DNA from: Clostridia bacterium | GTDB lineage: Bacteria; Bacillota; DTU086 | Assembly: GCA_012523575.1 (NCBI GenBank) | Contig: JAAYIF010000022.1 | Span: 1-58,118 of the forward strand | Length of the DNA: 58,118 bases | Direction of reading: 5' to 3' | Shown: positions 1 through 7,835 of the stretch, one piece after another | Numbering within the stretch: the stretch's first letter is position 1 | How the letters are laid out: the number at the start of each line of letters is the position of its first letter | Notes under the pieces: generated by a model | The model's database searches: none | What the model saw: the letters and a program-made list of their open reading frames with translations, nothing else | Told to the model about the DNA's origin: nothing | Program-made: the position numbers and the translations under genes

Positions 1-71
1 CTTATTCTCTCCAAACACAGAATTGTGTTCAAGACTTGTTTGGTTGTCAAGGTGCCGAACTCCCGGTTACC
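1..71. other. Left-edge DNA that does not continue plsX
   Basis: Read on the minus strand, these bases should continue plsX, but the encoded residues no longer resemble PlsX. They hold half of a perfect palindrome, CTCCCGGTTACCGGGAG (60-76), and a second inverted repeat, AACACA/TGTGTT (14-29). On the minus strand a TTGACA hexamer is followed 17 bases later by CACAAT, a promoter-like arrangement. A palindrome at the exact loss of homology suggests the end of an inserted element, but no transposase or terminal repeat can be checked because the window ends here. Confidence 0.35.
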
Positions 72-668
72 GGGAGCATGTTTTAAAAGCTGTTAAGCTT
101 CCCGGTATACAGGATCACCTTTAGTAGGCTCCGTTCCGATATTAAGCAGACCCACTTGGGGCTTATCTATATTTAAAATTCTCTCGGCATAAATACTGCC
201 CATGATGGCAAATTCCAATAAATTTTCCGGCTTGCAGTTGGTATTAGCCCCAACATCCAAAAGCACCACATTACCCTTGAGGCAGGGCAAAACCGTTGCA
301 ATGGCAGGGCGCTGAACATTTGGGAGACGACCCAGTATAATTAAAGACGAAGCCATTTGGGCTCCCGTACTGCCTGCAGAGATTAGCGCATCTGCTTTGC
401 CCTCCTTTACAAGGCGGGTTGCCACAGCAATGGAAGCATCTTTTTTCTTTCGAAGGGCTGCAGCGGGTTGTTCATCCATCCCAACGTACTCGTTGCAATG
501 GACGATGGTTATATTTTCGGGTTCTTTATCCCCCAAATGCTCCCTAATCAAAATGCTGTTACCCACTAGTATAATTTCAACCCCCAATTCTGCTGCAGCT
601 TCTACAGCACCCTTTACAATTTCCCCCGGCGCATAATCCCCTCCCATTGCATCCACTGCTATTTTCAT
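72..668 (-). pseudogene. plsX: plsX, broken: phosphate acyltransferase, C-terminal part missing
   Basis: PlsX makes acyl-phosphate from acyl-ACP for membrane phospholipid synthesis. The first 191 residues are typical, with the N-terminal VDAMGGD motif, RRKKDAS, SAGSTGA and LLDVGAN. The frame then stops at TAA (93-95), where family members usually have an aromatic residue. Seven further codons after the stop still look like the family (QLLKHAP), and then similarity ends at a palindrome. The family is usually about 330 residues, so roughly 40% is absent. The start ATG at 668 has a good GGGGGA site and lies 12 bases after fapR, the usual order. The loss may be a real insertion or nonsense event, or a contig-end artefact. 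PlsX is normally important, so an intact copy elsewhere or an assembly error should be considered. Confidence 0.8.
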
Positions 669-680
669 TCCTTTTCCCCC

Positions 681-1250
681 TTACTGCCTCTTTTTTTCAG
701 GAGCAACCATTATAAAATGGCCCTTAAAAACTAAATCATTATCAACTTTAGAATGAACGGATACCAGATAGCTGGCACCTTTTCGCGTCTTCACCGTTGC
801 CTTTGCAATAACCTTTTCTCCCAATAGGACAGGACGCTTAAATCTCACCCTGGCGCTTCCCGTTAAAACAATTTCGGAATCTATAACCGCAATGGCAAGG
901 GAGCTGGCTTGGGCATAAAGCACATGCCCCCTAACATGACCATGTTCAGAAACCATTTCCTTGGTTATATCCATTACCGATACCGCGTACTGTCCAAGCT
1001 CTATATCCAACAGCTTTCCCAATAGTTCCCCTTCATCAAGGGACCGTACCCCGCCAAAGGCTTCCTCTGCAACGGATTTAATTCTCTTCCTAACTTCCGG
1101 AATCCCTAAAGCAAGTCTGTCAAGGCGTATGGTTTGAACGCTCACCCCAAAAATTTCAGCCAAATCATCGTCGGTTAAAAAGGGATTTTCCTGTAAATAT
1201 TCTTTTAATTTTTTCTGGCGGATTTTTTTTGGTGATTGGCTCTGACTCAT
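681..1250 (-). CDS. fapR: FapR, fatty acid and phospholipid synthesis repressor
   Basis: FapR represses fatty acid and phospholipid genes and is released from DNA by malonyl-CoA. The protein has an N-terminal helix-turn-helix (about residues 25-52, with LAEIFGVSVQTIRLDR) and a C-terminal hot-dog fold that binds the ligand (about 75-185, with VRGHVLYAQASSLA and the strand-rich end). Its length of 189 is normal. ATG at 1250 is preferred over an in-frame GTG at 1256 because it sits about 9 bases from AGGTGG. It lies directly before plsX, the classical fapR-plsX pair, and has its own promoter and a FapR-type operator upstream, which suggests autoregulation. Confidence 0.93.
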   Translation of the reverse strand: MSQSQSPKKIRQKKLKEYLQENPFLTDDDLAEIFGVSVQTIRLDRLALGIPEVRKRIKSVAEEAFGGVRSLDEGELLGKLLDIELGQYAVSVMDITKEMVSEHGHVRGHVLYAQASSLAIAVIDSEIVLTGSARVRFKRPVLLGEKVIAKATVKTRKGASYLVSVHSKVDNDLVFKGHFIMVAPEKKRQ

Positions 1251-1290
1251 AATCACTTTCCACCTTTAATACAAAATTTAAGAGCTCGTA

Positions 1291-1342
1291 TTAGTACCAG
1301 ATATTATAAACAAAGTATAATATAAATATTTTGCCAGTGCAA
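1291..1342 (-). promoter_or_regulatory. fapR promoter with overlapping FapR operator
   Basis: On the minus strand there is a -35 TTGCAC (1337-1342), a 17-base spacer and a -10 TATACT (1314-1319). Just downstream, 1291-1309 reads TTAGTACCAGATATTATAA on the plus strand. This shares the TTAGTACC half and length of the known FapR box and lies where a bound repressor would block initiation. The match to the second half-site is weaker. Confidence 0.7.
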
Positions 1343-1475
1343 GAAAAAGCCGTCCCTATTGAAAAATATTTACCGTCATTTTTTTACAATATGCAGCAAA
1401 AAGTGAACAAATAAAAAATGACTGCCGGCAGATGCGCCAACAGCCATCAATGTTCCTAACCCTTATCATTCAACA

Positions 1476-1655
1476 TTATTCCACATTTATTACCTCTCGG
1501 TTTTTATAATAGCCGCACGAAGGACAAACCCTGTGATGCAGCTTGGGTTCACGACACTGGGGACACTCCACAAAATTGGGCTTAGGGATGTTCAGCCACA
1601 CCGCTTTTCTCCTCTTTGTACGGGCTTTGGATTGCCTTCTCTTAGGAACAGCCAC
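1476..1655 (-). CDS. rpmF: 50S ribosomal protein L32
   Basis: This 59-residue protein of the large ribosomal subunit begins AVPKRRQSKARTKRR after a GTG start, the signature of L32. It carries a zinc-binding set of four cysteines, CPQC and CPSC, so it is the C+ (zinc) form. The GTG at 1655 has a GGGGGGAG site 5 bases upstream. It follows yceD at close spacing, the usual yceD-rpmF-fapR-plsX order, and is probably cotranscribed from the promoter upstream of yceD. It is too short for routine ORF cut-offs but is certain from sequence. Confidence 0.97.
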   Translation of the reverse strand: MAVPKRRQSKARTKRRKAVWLNIPKPNFVECPQCREPKLHHRVCPSCGYYKNREVINVE

Positions 1656-1681
1656 AGTCTCTCCCCCCTTCCCGAGCCAAA

Positions 1682-2209
1682 TTATTCCTTAAACCATTTT
1701 TGCAGTTCAGCCAGTCTTGGATCAATACTTTCTGATGTGCAGTGGCACTCACTGACATTAAGGTCGCAGCCGCAGATTGAACATATCCCTCGGCAGTCCG
1801 GGGAACATAATGCCTTCATGGGAATGTTTAAAATCACATTTTCTAAAACTTCATTGAGTAAATTCAGCTTATCACCTTCATAAGTACGAATTTCCTCATC
1901 TTCGTACAACTTATGGTAAGAAGGTTCATTTAACACACTTTTCTTTACAAATTCTTTTTTAAATTCAGTATCCATATTTATACAAACCGGTTTTAAACAC
2001 CTGCTACAGTTAACCATTATTTTGGTGTTTATCTTTCCTTCCACTAAAATTTTCCCTTTGCCCACATTGGTCGCGGTTCCTTCCACCAATATAGGACCAT
2101 CAAATTCTATTTCCTCGCCCCCAATTACCAACGGTGAAAGTTTCTCAGAAAAATTAAAAAACAAATGGGCTCCTTTTTTTTCTGAGATGTTTGCAATGTT
2201 TAGTTCCAT
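1682..2209 (-). CDS. yceD: YceD family protein (DUF177)
   Basis: A 175-residue member of the YceD/DUF177 family, which is encoded next to rpmF in most bacteria and has been linked to 23S rRNA accumulation. The C-terminal half carries the conserved cysteine-rich segment CSPDCRGICSICGCDLN, likely a metal site. The N-terminal half contains a CSRC pair. The ATG at 2209 has a GAGGTGAT site. It is the first gene of the yceD-rpmF unit and has a near-consensus promoter upstream. Its biochemical role is not settled. Confidence 0.88.
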   Translation of the reverse strand: MELNIANISEKKGAHLFFNFSEKLSPLVIGGEEIEFDGPILVEGTATNVGKGKILVEGKINTKIMVNCSRCLKPVCINMDTEFKKEFVKKSVLNEPSYHKLYEDEEIRTYEGDKLNLLNEVLENVILNIPMKALCSPDCRGICSICGCDLNVSECHCTSESIDPRLAELQKWFKE

Positions 2210-2240
2210 TATTTATCACCTCAAAAAAAACACTAAATGC

Positions 2241-2270
2241 ATTATACAGAAATAAATATACGGGTGTCAA
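2241..2270 (-). promoter_or_regulatory. Sigma-A type promoter for yceD-rpmF
   Basis: On the minus strand: TTGACA (2265-2270), 18-base spacer, TATAAT (2241-2246), both hexamers perfect. It ends about 30 bases before the yceD start. Confidence 0.8.
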
Positions 2271-2482
2271 GGAAATATGCGCACCGGCCACTCAATTACC
2301 CTTTTGTATCTAAAGCTCCATGTATTCTTTATTATATGCCTCATTTGCAGGTATAACCATGCTGATAAGTTCACTGTGCTGTATTATTTAAAATGCAAGT
2401 TTTTGCTAATTTCAATCCGCAACTGCATTTTTTTTGGCAAAGGAAAGTATATATAACAGAGGAAAAATAGGAGAGGGTAATA

Positions 2483-3721
2483 TTGTTAGTAGTCAACAGA
2501 CCTTACTTTACCAGAGTCTACATCCCCATAATCAAAACTTTTGTCTTCACATGTATATGCCTTTTTATGATTTTGTTTCCCCAGGAAATTTTTAAGGCTT
2601 CCGTAAGGGGTTTAGAAGCCTGGTGGTCCACCGTAGTTCCGGCTCTCCTCCCCTTTTTTATTGTTTCCGAACTGCTTCTGGGACTTGGAGCAGTGCACTT
2701 CATGGGTGTACTACTGGAGCCCGTTATGAGACCGTTATTTAACGTTCCGGGAAGTGGGGCTTTTGTGGTGGCAATGGGCTATACCTCAGGAGCGCCCATT
2801 GGTGCCTTACTAACGGCGGAACTGCGAAAAAAAAATCTCTGTACCCGCACAGAAGCCCAAAGATTAATAGCCTTTACCAATAACAGCAGCCCCCTTTTTT
2901 TATTCGGAGCCGTTGCCGTGGGAATGTTTCATAATCCAGCCCTTGGAAGCATTATTGCCCTTTCCCATTACGCAGCAAACCTTTTTATCGGCTTTTTATT
3001 TCGCTTTTGGAAAAAAAACGAATCGGTGGGTATAAGCAGCTCCCTTAAGGGGTGCTTAATCAGGAAGGCGTTTAAAGCTCTGCTGGAAGCGCAAAGAGAG
3101 GATAACAGGCCTTTGGGTACTCTTTTGGCCGATTCAATAAAAAAATCCGTACAAACCCTTATACTTATAGGGGGATTTATTATTTTTTTCTCCGTATTCA
3201 TTGAAATATTAAGACTGGTTGGAATTTTGAAAATTATTTCCCGTATCTTGTATCTCCTGCTTACACCTTTAAAAATTGATCCCGCAATAATTCCGGCTTT
3301 GTCAACGGGAACCTTTGAAGTAACATTGGGAACAAAAATTGCCAGTGAAACCGGCGCCTCCCTGCCCATGCAGCTAATTGCCACCAGTGCAATGCTGGGC
3401 TGGCAGGGTTTATCCATCCACGCACAGGTAGCAAGTGTAATCAAAGATACTGATCTAAGCATGGGTACATTTATAGCAGCACGCTTTCTGCACGCAGTAA
3501 TTGCACCGTTTTTAGCGGTTTTTCTTTTAGGACCCATAGGGCCGACCCTGTCTTCTTTTTTACCGGAAGCAGGTGCATCCGCAGTCCAATTATTTAGCAA
3601 TTGGGCGTTCATAATTACTTTGTCTGCTGCTTTTATAATCATATTGTGTATATTAACCGCCGTATTTTCCCTGGTCCTCTATATTTTAAAAAGTATAATG
3701 ATATTCAAGTTTCATAGGTAG
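2483..3721 (+). CDS. ylbJ: YlbJ, sporulation integral membrane protein
   Basis: A 412-residue polytopic membrane protein with at least eight hydrophobic segments and two nucleoside-recognition (gate-type) domains. Conserved stretches include GLEAWWSTVVPALLPFF near residue 45, GYTSGAPIGA near 95 and a matching C-terminal repeat around LPMQLIATSAMLGWQGLS. In Bacillus subtilis YlbJ is a mother-cell protein needed for normal spore formation, and the sequence fits it in order and length. The start is TTG at 2483 with GGAGAGGG six bases upstream. A hairpin-like segment followed by eight T residues (about 2391-2433) precedes it. The gene sits alone on the plus strand between yceD and the rsmD unit. 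Confidence 0.9.
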   Translation: MLVVNRPYFTRVYIPIIKTFVFTCICLFMILFPQEIFKASVRGLEAWWSTVVPALLPFFIVSELLLGLGAVHFMGVLLEPVMRPLFNVPGSGAFVVAMGYTSGAPIGALLTAELRKKNLCTRTEAQRLIAFTNNSSPLFLFGAVAVGMFHNPALGSIIALSHYAANLFIGFLFRFWKKNESVGISSSLKGCLIRKAFKALLEAQREDNRPLGTLLADSIKKSVQTLILIGGFIIFFSVFIEILRLVGILKIISRILYLLLTPLKIDPAIIPALSTGTFEVTLGTKIASETGASLPMQLIATSAMLGWQGLSIHAQVASVIKDTDLSMGTFIAARFLHAVIAPFLAVFLLGPIGPTLSSFLPEAGASAVQLFSNWAFIITLSAAFIIILCILTAVFSLVLYILKSIMIFKFHR

Positions 3722-3744
3722 TAATTTCAATAAATTATAATTTC

Positions 3745-4194
3745 CTACTGTTTATTTTCATCCAGTTGATCGATTCCTTTTCTAATAACGTTTAAAGCCC
3801 TGGTTAAGGTACCTTCTAGGTTTCGTAGAACTTCCGCAGCATATTCATTGGCACCGTTGATAACTTCATTTGCCTCTTTTTTTGCTTCCTCATAGATGCT
3901 TTTTGCCCGGGCATCGGCTTCTTTTACTATCTCTGTTTCATCGGCGAGTTTTTTAATTTCGTTCCGAGCATCGGATATTATTCTTTTTGCTTCGTTTTCA
4001 GCTTCCTTAATTAATCGCTCTCTTTCCTTGGCAACCCATTGGGCTTGTCTGATTTCCTCCGGGAGTAGACTTCTTATTTTATCTATAAAATCCAGCACAT
4101 TTTCAGATTCCAAAACAACCTTCCCGGTCATGGGTATTCTGGTACTTTCCTCGATCATTTTCTCCAGCTCATCCAAAACCCTTAAAATTTCCAA
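3745..4194 (-). CDS. Coiled-coil protein, ATP synthase subunit b-like
   Basis: A 149-residue, highly charged helical protein rich in E, K and A, resembling the stalk of ATP synthase subunit b or a DivIVA-like coiled coil. No membrane segment or catalytic motif is visible. The central coiled coil spans about residues 45-125. Proteins of this kind are common next to rsmD and coaD in Clostridia, but their role is unknown. The start is TTG at 4194 with GGAGG 8 bases upstream, 3 bases after the rsmD stop, so the two genes are surely cotranscribed. Some databases label such proteins ATPase, which the sequence does not support. Confidence 0.75.
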   Translation of the reverse strand: MEILRVLDELEKMIEESTRIPMTGKVVLESENVLDFIDKIRSLLPEEIRQAQWVAKERERLIKEAENEAKRIISDARNEIKKLADETEIVKEADARAKSIYEEAKKEANEVINGANEYAAEVLRNLEGTLTRALNVIRKGIDQLDENKQ

Positions 4195-4197
4195 GAT

Positions 4198-4761
4198 TCA
4201 AACCTCCTCTCCCTGGTAAAGGAAAAAAAAGACCCTGGTATCCCCGTATTTTTTCGATTTAATCATTACATATAAAGGATCAGGCTCAGTAAATTCATAT
4301 TTATGGGAAGTCTCATAGACCACCACCGCACCCTTTGCCAAAAGCCCCCCAGAAGCAAGCTCTTTCAATAGAGCCTTATGAAACTGTTCTTTGTAAGGAG
4401 GATCCACAAAAACAACATCAAATAACATTTTTTCCGCTGCTAACCTGCTGAATACCTTCAAAACATCGCTTTTAAATATTAAAGCCTTTTCACTCTCTCC
4501 TATAAGCTCTAGATTTGCCTCTACAAGCTCTATGGAAGCTCTGTCTTTATCTACGAAAACAACATGGGAAGCGCCCCTGCTTAAAGCCTCTATACCTAAA
4601 GCGCCTGTTCCGCAGAACAGATCCAGCACCCGACTGCTGCATATTTTTTCCCCAAGGATATTAAATATGGCTTCCCTGACCCTATCTGAGGTGGGTCTAA
4701 TTTTAGCATTTTTGGGAGTTTTAAGGCGCCTTCCCCTATGTTTGCCGCTAATTATTCTCAT
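4198..4761 (-). CDS. rsmD: RsmD, 16S rRNA (guanine-966-N2)-methyltransferase
   Basis: A 187-residue class I methyltransferase that methylates G966 of 16S rRNA in the small subunit. It begins MRIISGKHRGRRL, typical of RsmD, has the SAM-binding motif DLFCGTGALGIEA near residue 46, an acidic VDKD after the next strand, and the catalytic DPPY near residue 120. ATG at 4761 has AGGTGG upstream. In many relatives coaD follows rsmD; here the next gene is the coiled-coil protein and coaD is absent from the window. Confidence 0.95.
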   Translation of the reverse strand: MRIISGKHRGRRLKTPKNAKIRPTSDRVREAIFNILGEKICSSRVLDLFCGTGALGIEALSRGASHVVFVDKDRASIELVEANLELIGESEKALIFKSDVLKVFSRLAAEKMLFDVVFVDPPYKEQFHKALLKELASGGLLAKGAVVVYETSHKYEFTEPDPLYVMIKSKKYGDTRVFFFLYQGEEV

Positions 4762-4890
4762 TTATCGCCACCTAAGGGCAATTATAACATAAAAAGCTTT
4801 TTTTAAAAAAAAATTAAAAAAATTTTTACCCACGGGTATATTACAGAAAAATTCTGTCCACAATATTAATGCACAACAAAATATTTCAGA

Positions 4891-5020
4891 AGAGCTTTGA
4901 GGTTATTTACCCAAATAACCCTCCCCCATGAGCTCTTCCTCCGGTTTCTCCTCTCCCAGGTTGCCGGAAACGGCAACTGTAAAACCCACAGGTCTTTTTT
5001 AAGACCTGTGGGTTTTTTTT
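4891..5020 (+). ncRNA. Candidate plus-strand structured small RNA
   Basis: This part of the gap between rsmD and the zinc-ribbon gene has three ordered stem-loops. The first pairs AGAGCT (4891-4896) with AGCTCT (4931-4936) around GGTTATTT/AAATAACC (4901-4920). The second is GTTGCCG-GAAA-CGGCAAC (4960-4977), whose GNRA loop exists only on the plus strand. The third is a 15-bp terminator stem followed by eight T residues. No plus-strand gene follows, so a free-standing RNA is more likely than a leader. I found no convincing promoter and do not recognise a family. A minus-strand leader for rsmD is the alternative. Confidence 0.4.
4983..5020. terminator. Strong intrinsic terminator
   Basis: AAACCCACAGGTCTT pairs perfectly with AAGACCTGTGGGTTT around a TTTT loop, followed by T8 on the plus strand. 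On the minus strand the T tract is only TTTT, but it could still end the zinc-ribbon transcript. Confidence 0.85.
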
Positions 5021-5022
5021 AA

Positions 5023-5187
5023 TTACATCGGCTTCCTTGGTTTATTAAACTCAACGGCATGATAACGCACTCTTTTTTCACACATTTCGCATACATAAGA
5101 GGCGTTTTCCCTGGCAATTTTAAAATAATCCTTGTGAATTTTTGTTATTTTATCAATCCTACCGCATAATGTGCATTTAACTTCCAC
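5023..5187 (-). CDS. Small zinc-ribbon protein, YlaI-like (DUF2197)
   Basis: A 54-residue protein with two cysteine pairs, CTLC near the start and CEMC near residue 33, forming a likely zinc ribbon. Spacing and length match the YlaI/DUF2197 family, whose function is unknown. The start is GTG at 5187 with a GGGGG site upstream. It lies between rtcB and rsmD as its own small unit closed by the terminator at 4983-5020. Confidence 0.8.
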   Translation of the reverse strand: MEVKCTLCGRIDKITKIHKDYFKIARENASYVCEMCEKRVRYHAVEFNKPRKPM

Positions 5188-5264
5188 AAAAAAGCCCCCT
5201 TAAATTAAGGATAAATAACAGGGTCCTCATTCTACAAAAAATAATAAAATTCCTTCTATGTTAT

Positions 5265-6689
5265 TTAATCCTCTCCTTTAAGAACAGCTAATGGCTTTAA
5301 TTTTACTACTTTTTTTGTAATTCCAATTTCCCAAAGGGTGTCCACAACCTGTTCAATATCTTTATATGCAGTGGGAGCTTCGTCTAAAATTTTTTTTGAT
5401 TTTTGAAAGCATATAACTCCCTTTAAACTTTCCTGAAATTCCTGCTGACTTATGGTTTTTTTCGCTTTGTTTCTTGAAAGGACCCTTCCGGCTCCGTGGT
5501 TTACGGAATAAAAGGTCTCATAGGCCTTATCCGTACCCACCACCACATAGGAAGCAGTGCCCATGGTTCCGGGAATTATGGCAGGGTGTCCGGTGGAAAT
5601 ATAATTTAAAGGATTGGCTTTATGGCCGGAAGGCAGGGCCCTGGTGGCGCCCTTCCTGTGTATTAAGAGTTTTTTACCATCATGCTCTTCAAATTTTGCG
5701 ATATTATGAGCCACATCGTATACAAGTTTTAATCCCAATTTTCCCCACGCGCACCTGAATACCTTTGAAAAGGCGTCTCTTACATAATCCGTAATAATCT
5801 GTCGGTTTGCAAAGGCAAAATTCGCCGCAGCCGCCATGGCAGCCAGATACTGCTTCCCTTCCGGAGATTTGATGGGCATATAAGCCAGTCCTTTGCTGGG
5901 AAAGGACAGCTTCATGCTTTCAGCTTTTTTGAGCATTAAGTTGGTATAATCCGTACATATTTGATGTCCAAAACCCCTGCTGCCGGTATGGATTAACACG
6001 GTTATATTTTTTTCCCTTAGTCCGAAATAATCAGCAAGATCTTTATCAAAAACTTTACTGACATATCCTATTTCAATGAAATGATTACCTGAACCAATGG
6101 TGCCTATCTGATCCCCTCTTTCCACTGCCCGGGAAGAAACTACATCCAGGTCACCCCCGGGAATTCGTCCGTATTCCTCGGTATTCTGCAGATCCTCGTC
6201 GGTCCCCAAACCGTAAGTCTTTACCATTTCTTCAGCTCCAAATTCCGCAACCCGGCTCAGATTTATATTCCTAAACTTCTTATCTCTGCTTTTCTTTCCA
6301 AGGCCTGAAGGAACTCTGCTTTCAATCTCCTTCAAGAGTTCTTTTAATATCCCTTCATTAACTTCGGTGCGGGGGATATTAGTATTAAGCAGGCGAACGC
6401 CACAGTTAATATCCATTCCCACAGCCCCTGCAGAAATCACACCCTCTTCGCCGTCCATTGCCATTATGCCTCCTATGGGAAGCCCAAAGCCCGTGTGAAT
6501 ATCCGGCATGCCCAATACCCTTTTATAAACCCCCGGAAGGCACGAAGCATTATAAAGCTGATGAACTGCCTCATTTTCTTCCATCAATAGTTCATATAAA
6601 TAATCGTTGACGTATACCACGATGTCGCTATTCATTTTTCCGTGCCTTTTTATCATGTATTTATTTTTATCAACTTTTGTCAGCTCCAT
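5265..6689 (-). CDS. rtcB: RtcB, RNA-splicing ligase (3'-phosphate)
   Basis: RtcB joins RNA ends carrying 3'-phosphate or 2',3'-cyclic phosphate to 5'-OH, using GTP and manganese, in RNA repair or tRNA healing. The 474-residue protein has the diagnostic elements: GMDINCGVRLL with metal-binding Asp and Cys (about 93-100), GSGNHFIEIG, HTGSRGFGHQ, YDVAHNIAKFE, HRKGATRA, and VNHGAGRVLSR with His398 as the likely guanylated nucleophile. ATG at 6689 follows GTGGTGAT. No archease or RtcA gene is nearby. It stands alone next to the zinc-ribbon gene and back to back with gpr, sharing a short 120-base promoter region. Confidence 0.95.
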   Translation of the reverse strand: MELTKVDKNKYMIKRHGKMNSDIVVYVNDYLYELLMEENEAVHQLYNASCLPGVYKRVLGMPDIHTGFGLPIGGIMAMDGEEGVISAGAVGMDINCGVRLLNTNIPRTEVNEGILKELLKEIESRVPSGLGKKSRDKKFRNINLSRVAEFGAEEMVKTYGLGTDEDLQNTEEYGRIPGGDLDVVSSRAVERGDQIGTIGSGNHFIEIGYVSKVFDKDLADYFGLREKNITVLIHTGSRGFGHQICTDYTNLMLKKAESMKLSFPSKGLAYMPIKSPEGKQYLAAMAAAANFAFANRQIITDYVRDAFSKVFRCAWGKLGLKLVYDVAHNIAKFEEHDGKKLLIHRKGATRALPSGHKANPLNYISTGHPAIIPGTMGTASYVVVGTDKAYETFYSVNHGAGRVLSRNKAKKTISQQEFQESLKGVICFQKSKKILDEAPTAYKDIEQVVDTLWEIGITKKVVKLKPLAVLKGED

Positions 6690-6809
6690 TAAGCATCACC
6701 ACTTATAACATATCACAACTTAAGAACATGTAAAACATTTTGAATATTTTTTCTTTTCCTGGTTATTTTAATCTTAAACAAAAAAATTTGGGAGGATATA
6801 AACCGGGTT

Positions 6810-7787
6810 ATGGAAATGAACAGCATTTTTGAAAAATTCGGCATAGTTACGGACCTAGCGGTGGAAGCCCACAGCCTGGTAAGGGGCGATGCCCAAACCG
6901 AAATACCGGGTGTCATTGAAAGTAAAGAAAAATTTGATATTGCAGAAGTAACCACAATAATAATTGAAAATCCCGCTGCGGGTTCCCTCATGGGAAAAGC
7001 CCCGGGCACTTATATAACCATTGATACACCGGGGCTAAGGGAAAACGATCCGCCGCTGCATGATAAAATCAGCGAAATCCTGGCCTCAAAAATAGAGACG
7101 TTATTAAAAAACCTCAATATAGCCGATGATGCTGAAATTTTACTTGTGGGACTGGGTAATTGGTCTGCAACCCCAGACGCCCTGGGACCAAGGGTAATAT
7201 CCCATGTAATGGTAACCCGTCATCTTCATAAATATCTTCCCCAGTCCTTGGGTCCCGGTTTTCGTCCTGTTAGTGCCCTGTCCCCGGGAGTCATGGGAAT
7301 AACAGGCATTGAAACGGCAGAAATCATACGAGGTACCGTGGAAAAAGTAAAGCCGTCTTGCGTAATTGCCATCGATGCCCTTGCAGCTACCAATGTGGAC
7401 AGGATCTGCAGTACAATCCAAATTGCCGATACGGGGATAAATCCCGGTTCGGGTGTGGGAAACCAAAGAATGGGTATTGATATAAATACCCTGGGAATTC
7501 CCGTCATAGCCATAGGAATTCCTACGGTGGTAAATGCTGCCATAATTATTTTCGAAGCATTTAATGCCCTTAAAAAGGAAATTCCGGGATTTGCAAGGCA
7601 GATTCAAGAACCAACCCTTAACCAAATTGCTGATAAGCTCCTGGCACCCTTTGGAGGGGACTTAAGCGTAACTCCAAAGGAAATCGATACATTAATTGAC
7701 AATGCAGCGCTATGTATTGCCACCGCTCTAAATCAAAGCCTGCATAAAGCAGTGGGAAAGGAAAATGCCCATCTTTTTCTGCAGTGA
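6810..7787 (+). CDS. gpr: Gpr, germination (spore) protease
   Basis: Gpr is made as a zymogen in the forespore and on germination cuts alpha/beta-type small acid-soluble spore proteins to free amino acids and DNA. The 325-residue protein matches the family: an N-terminal segment with TDLAVEAH near the expected propeptide boundary, GSLMGKAPGTYITIDTPGL, GLGNWSATPDALGPRV, and ALAATNVDRICSTIQI followed by GIPTVVNA. ATG at 6810 lies 14 bases from a GGAGG, slightly far; an ATG two codons later is possible. It faces an ssp gene, its own substrate, across a shared terminator. Expression is expected from a forespore sigma factor, but I could not fix the promoter. Confidence 0.95.
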   Translation: MEMNSIFEKFGIVTDLAVEAHSLVRGDAQTEIPGVIESKEKFDIAEVTTIIIENPAAGSLMGKAPGTYITIDTPGLRENDPPLHDKISEILASKIETLLKNLNIADDAEILLVGLGNWSATPDALGPRVISHVMVTRHLHKYLPQSLGPGFRPVSALSPGVMGITGIETAEIIRGTVEKVKPSCVIAIDALAATNVDRICSTIQIADTGINPGSGVGNQRMGIDINTLGIPVIAIGIPTVVNAAIIIFEAFNALKKEIPGFARQIQEPTLNQIADKLLAPFGGDLSVTPKEIDTLIDNAALCIATALNQSLHKAVGKENAHLFLQ

Positions 7788-7798
7788 AAAAGAAAAAA

Positions 7799-7825
7799 TG
7801 CGGGCAGTGCCCGCCATATTTTATA
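7799..7825. terminator. Bidirectional terminator between gpr and ssp
   Basis: The stem GCGGGC (7800-7805) pairs with GCCCGC (7809-7814). T-rich runs follow on both strands; the better one is on the minus strand after ssp. Confidence 0.75.
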
Positions 7826-7835
7826 AGATTGTTTA

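Noticed and set aside
2968..3642. 224-codon frame opposite ylbJ
   Set aside because: It mirrors the ylbJ coding frame; composition and lack of motifs show it is a shadow.
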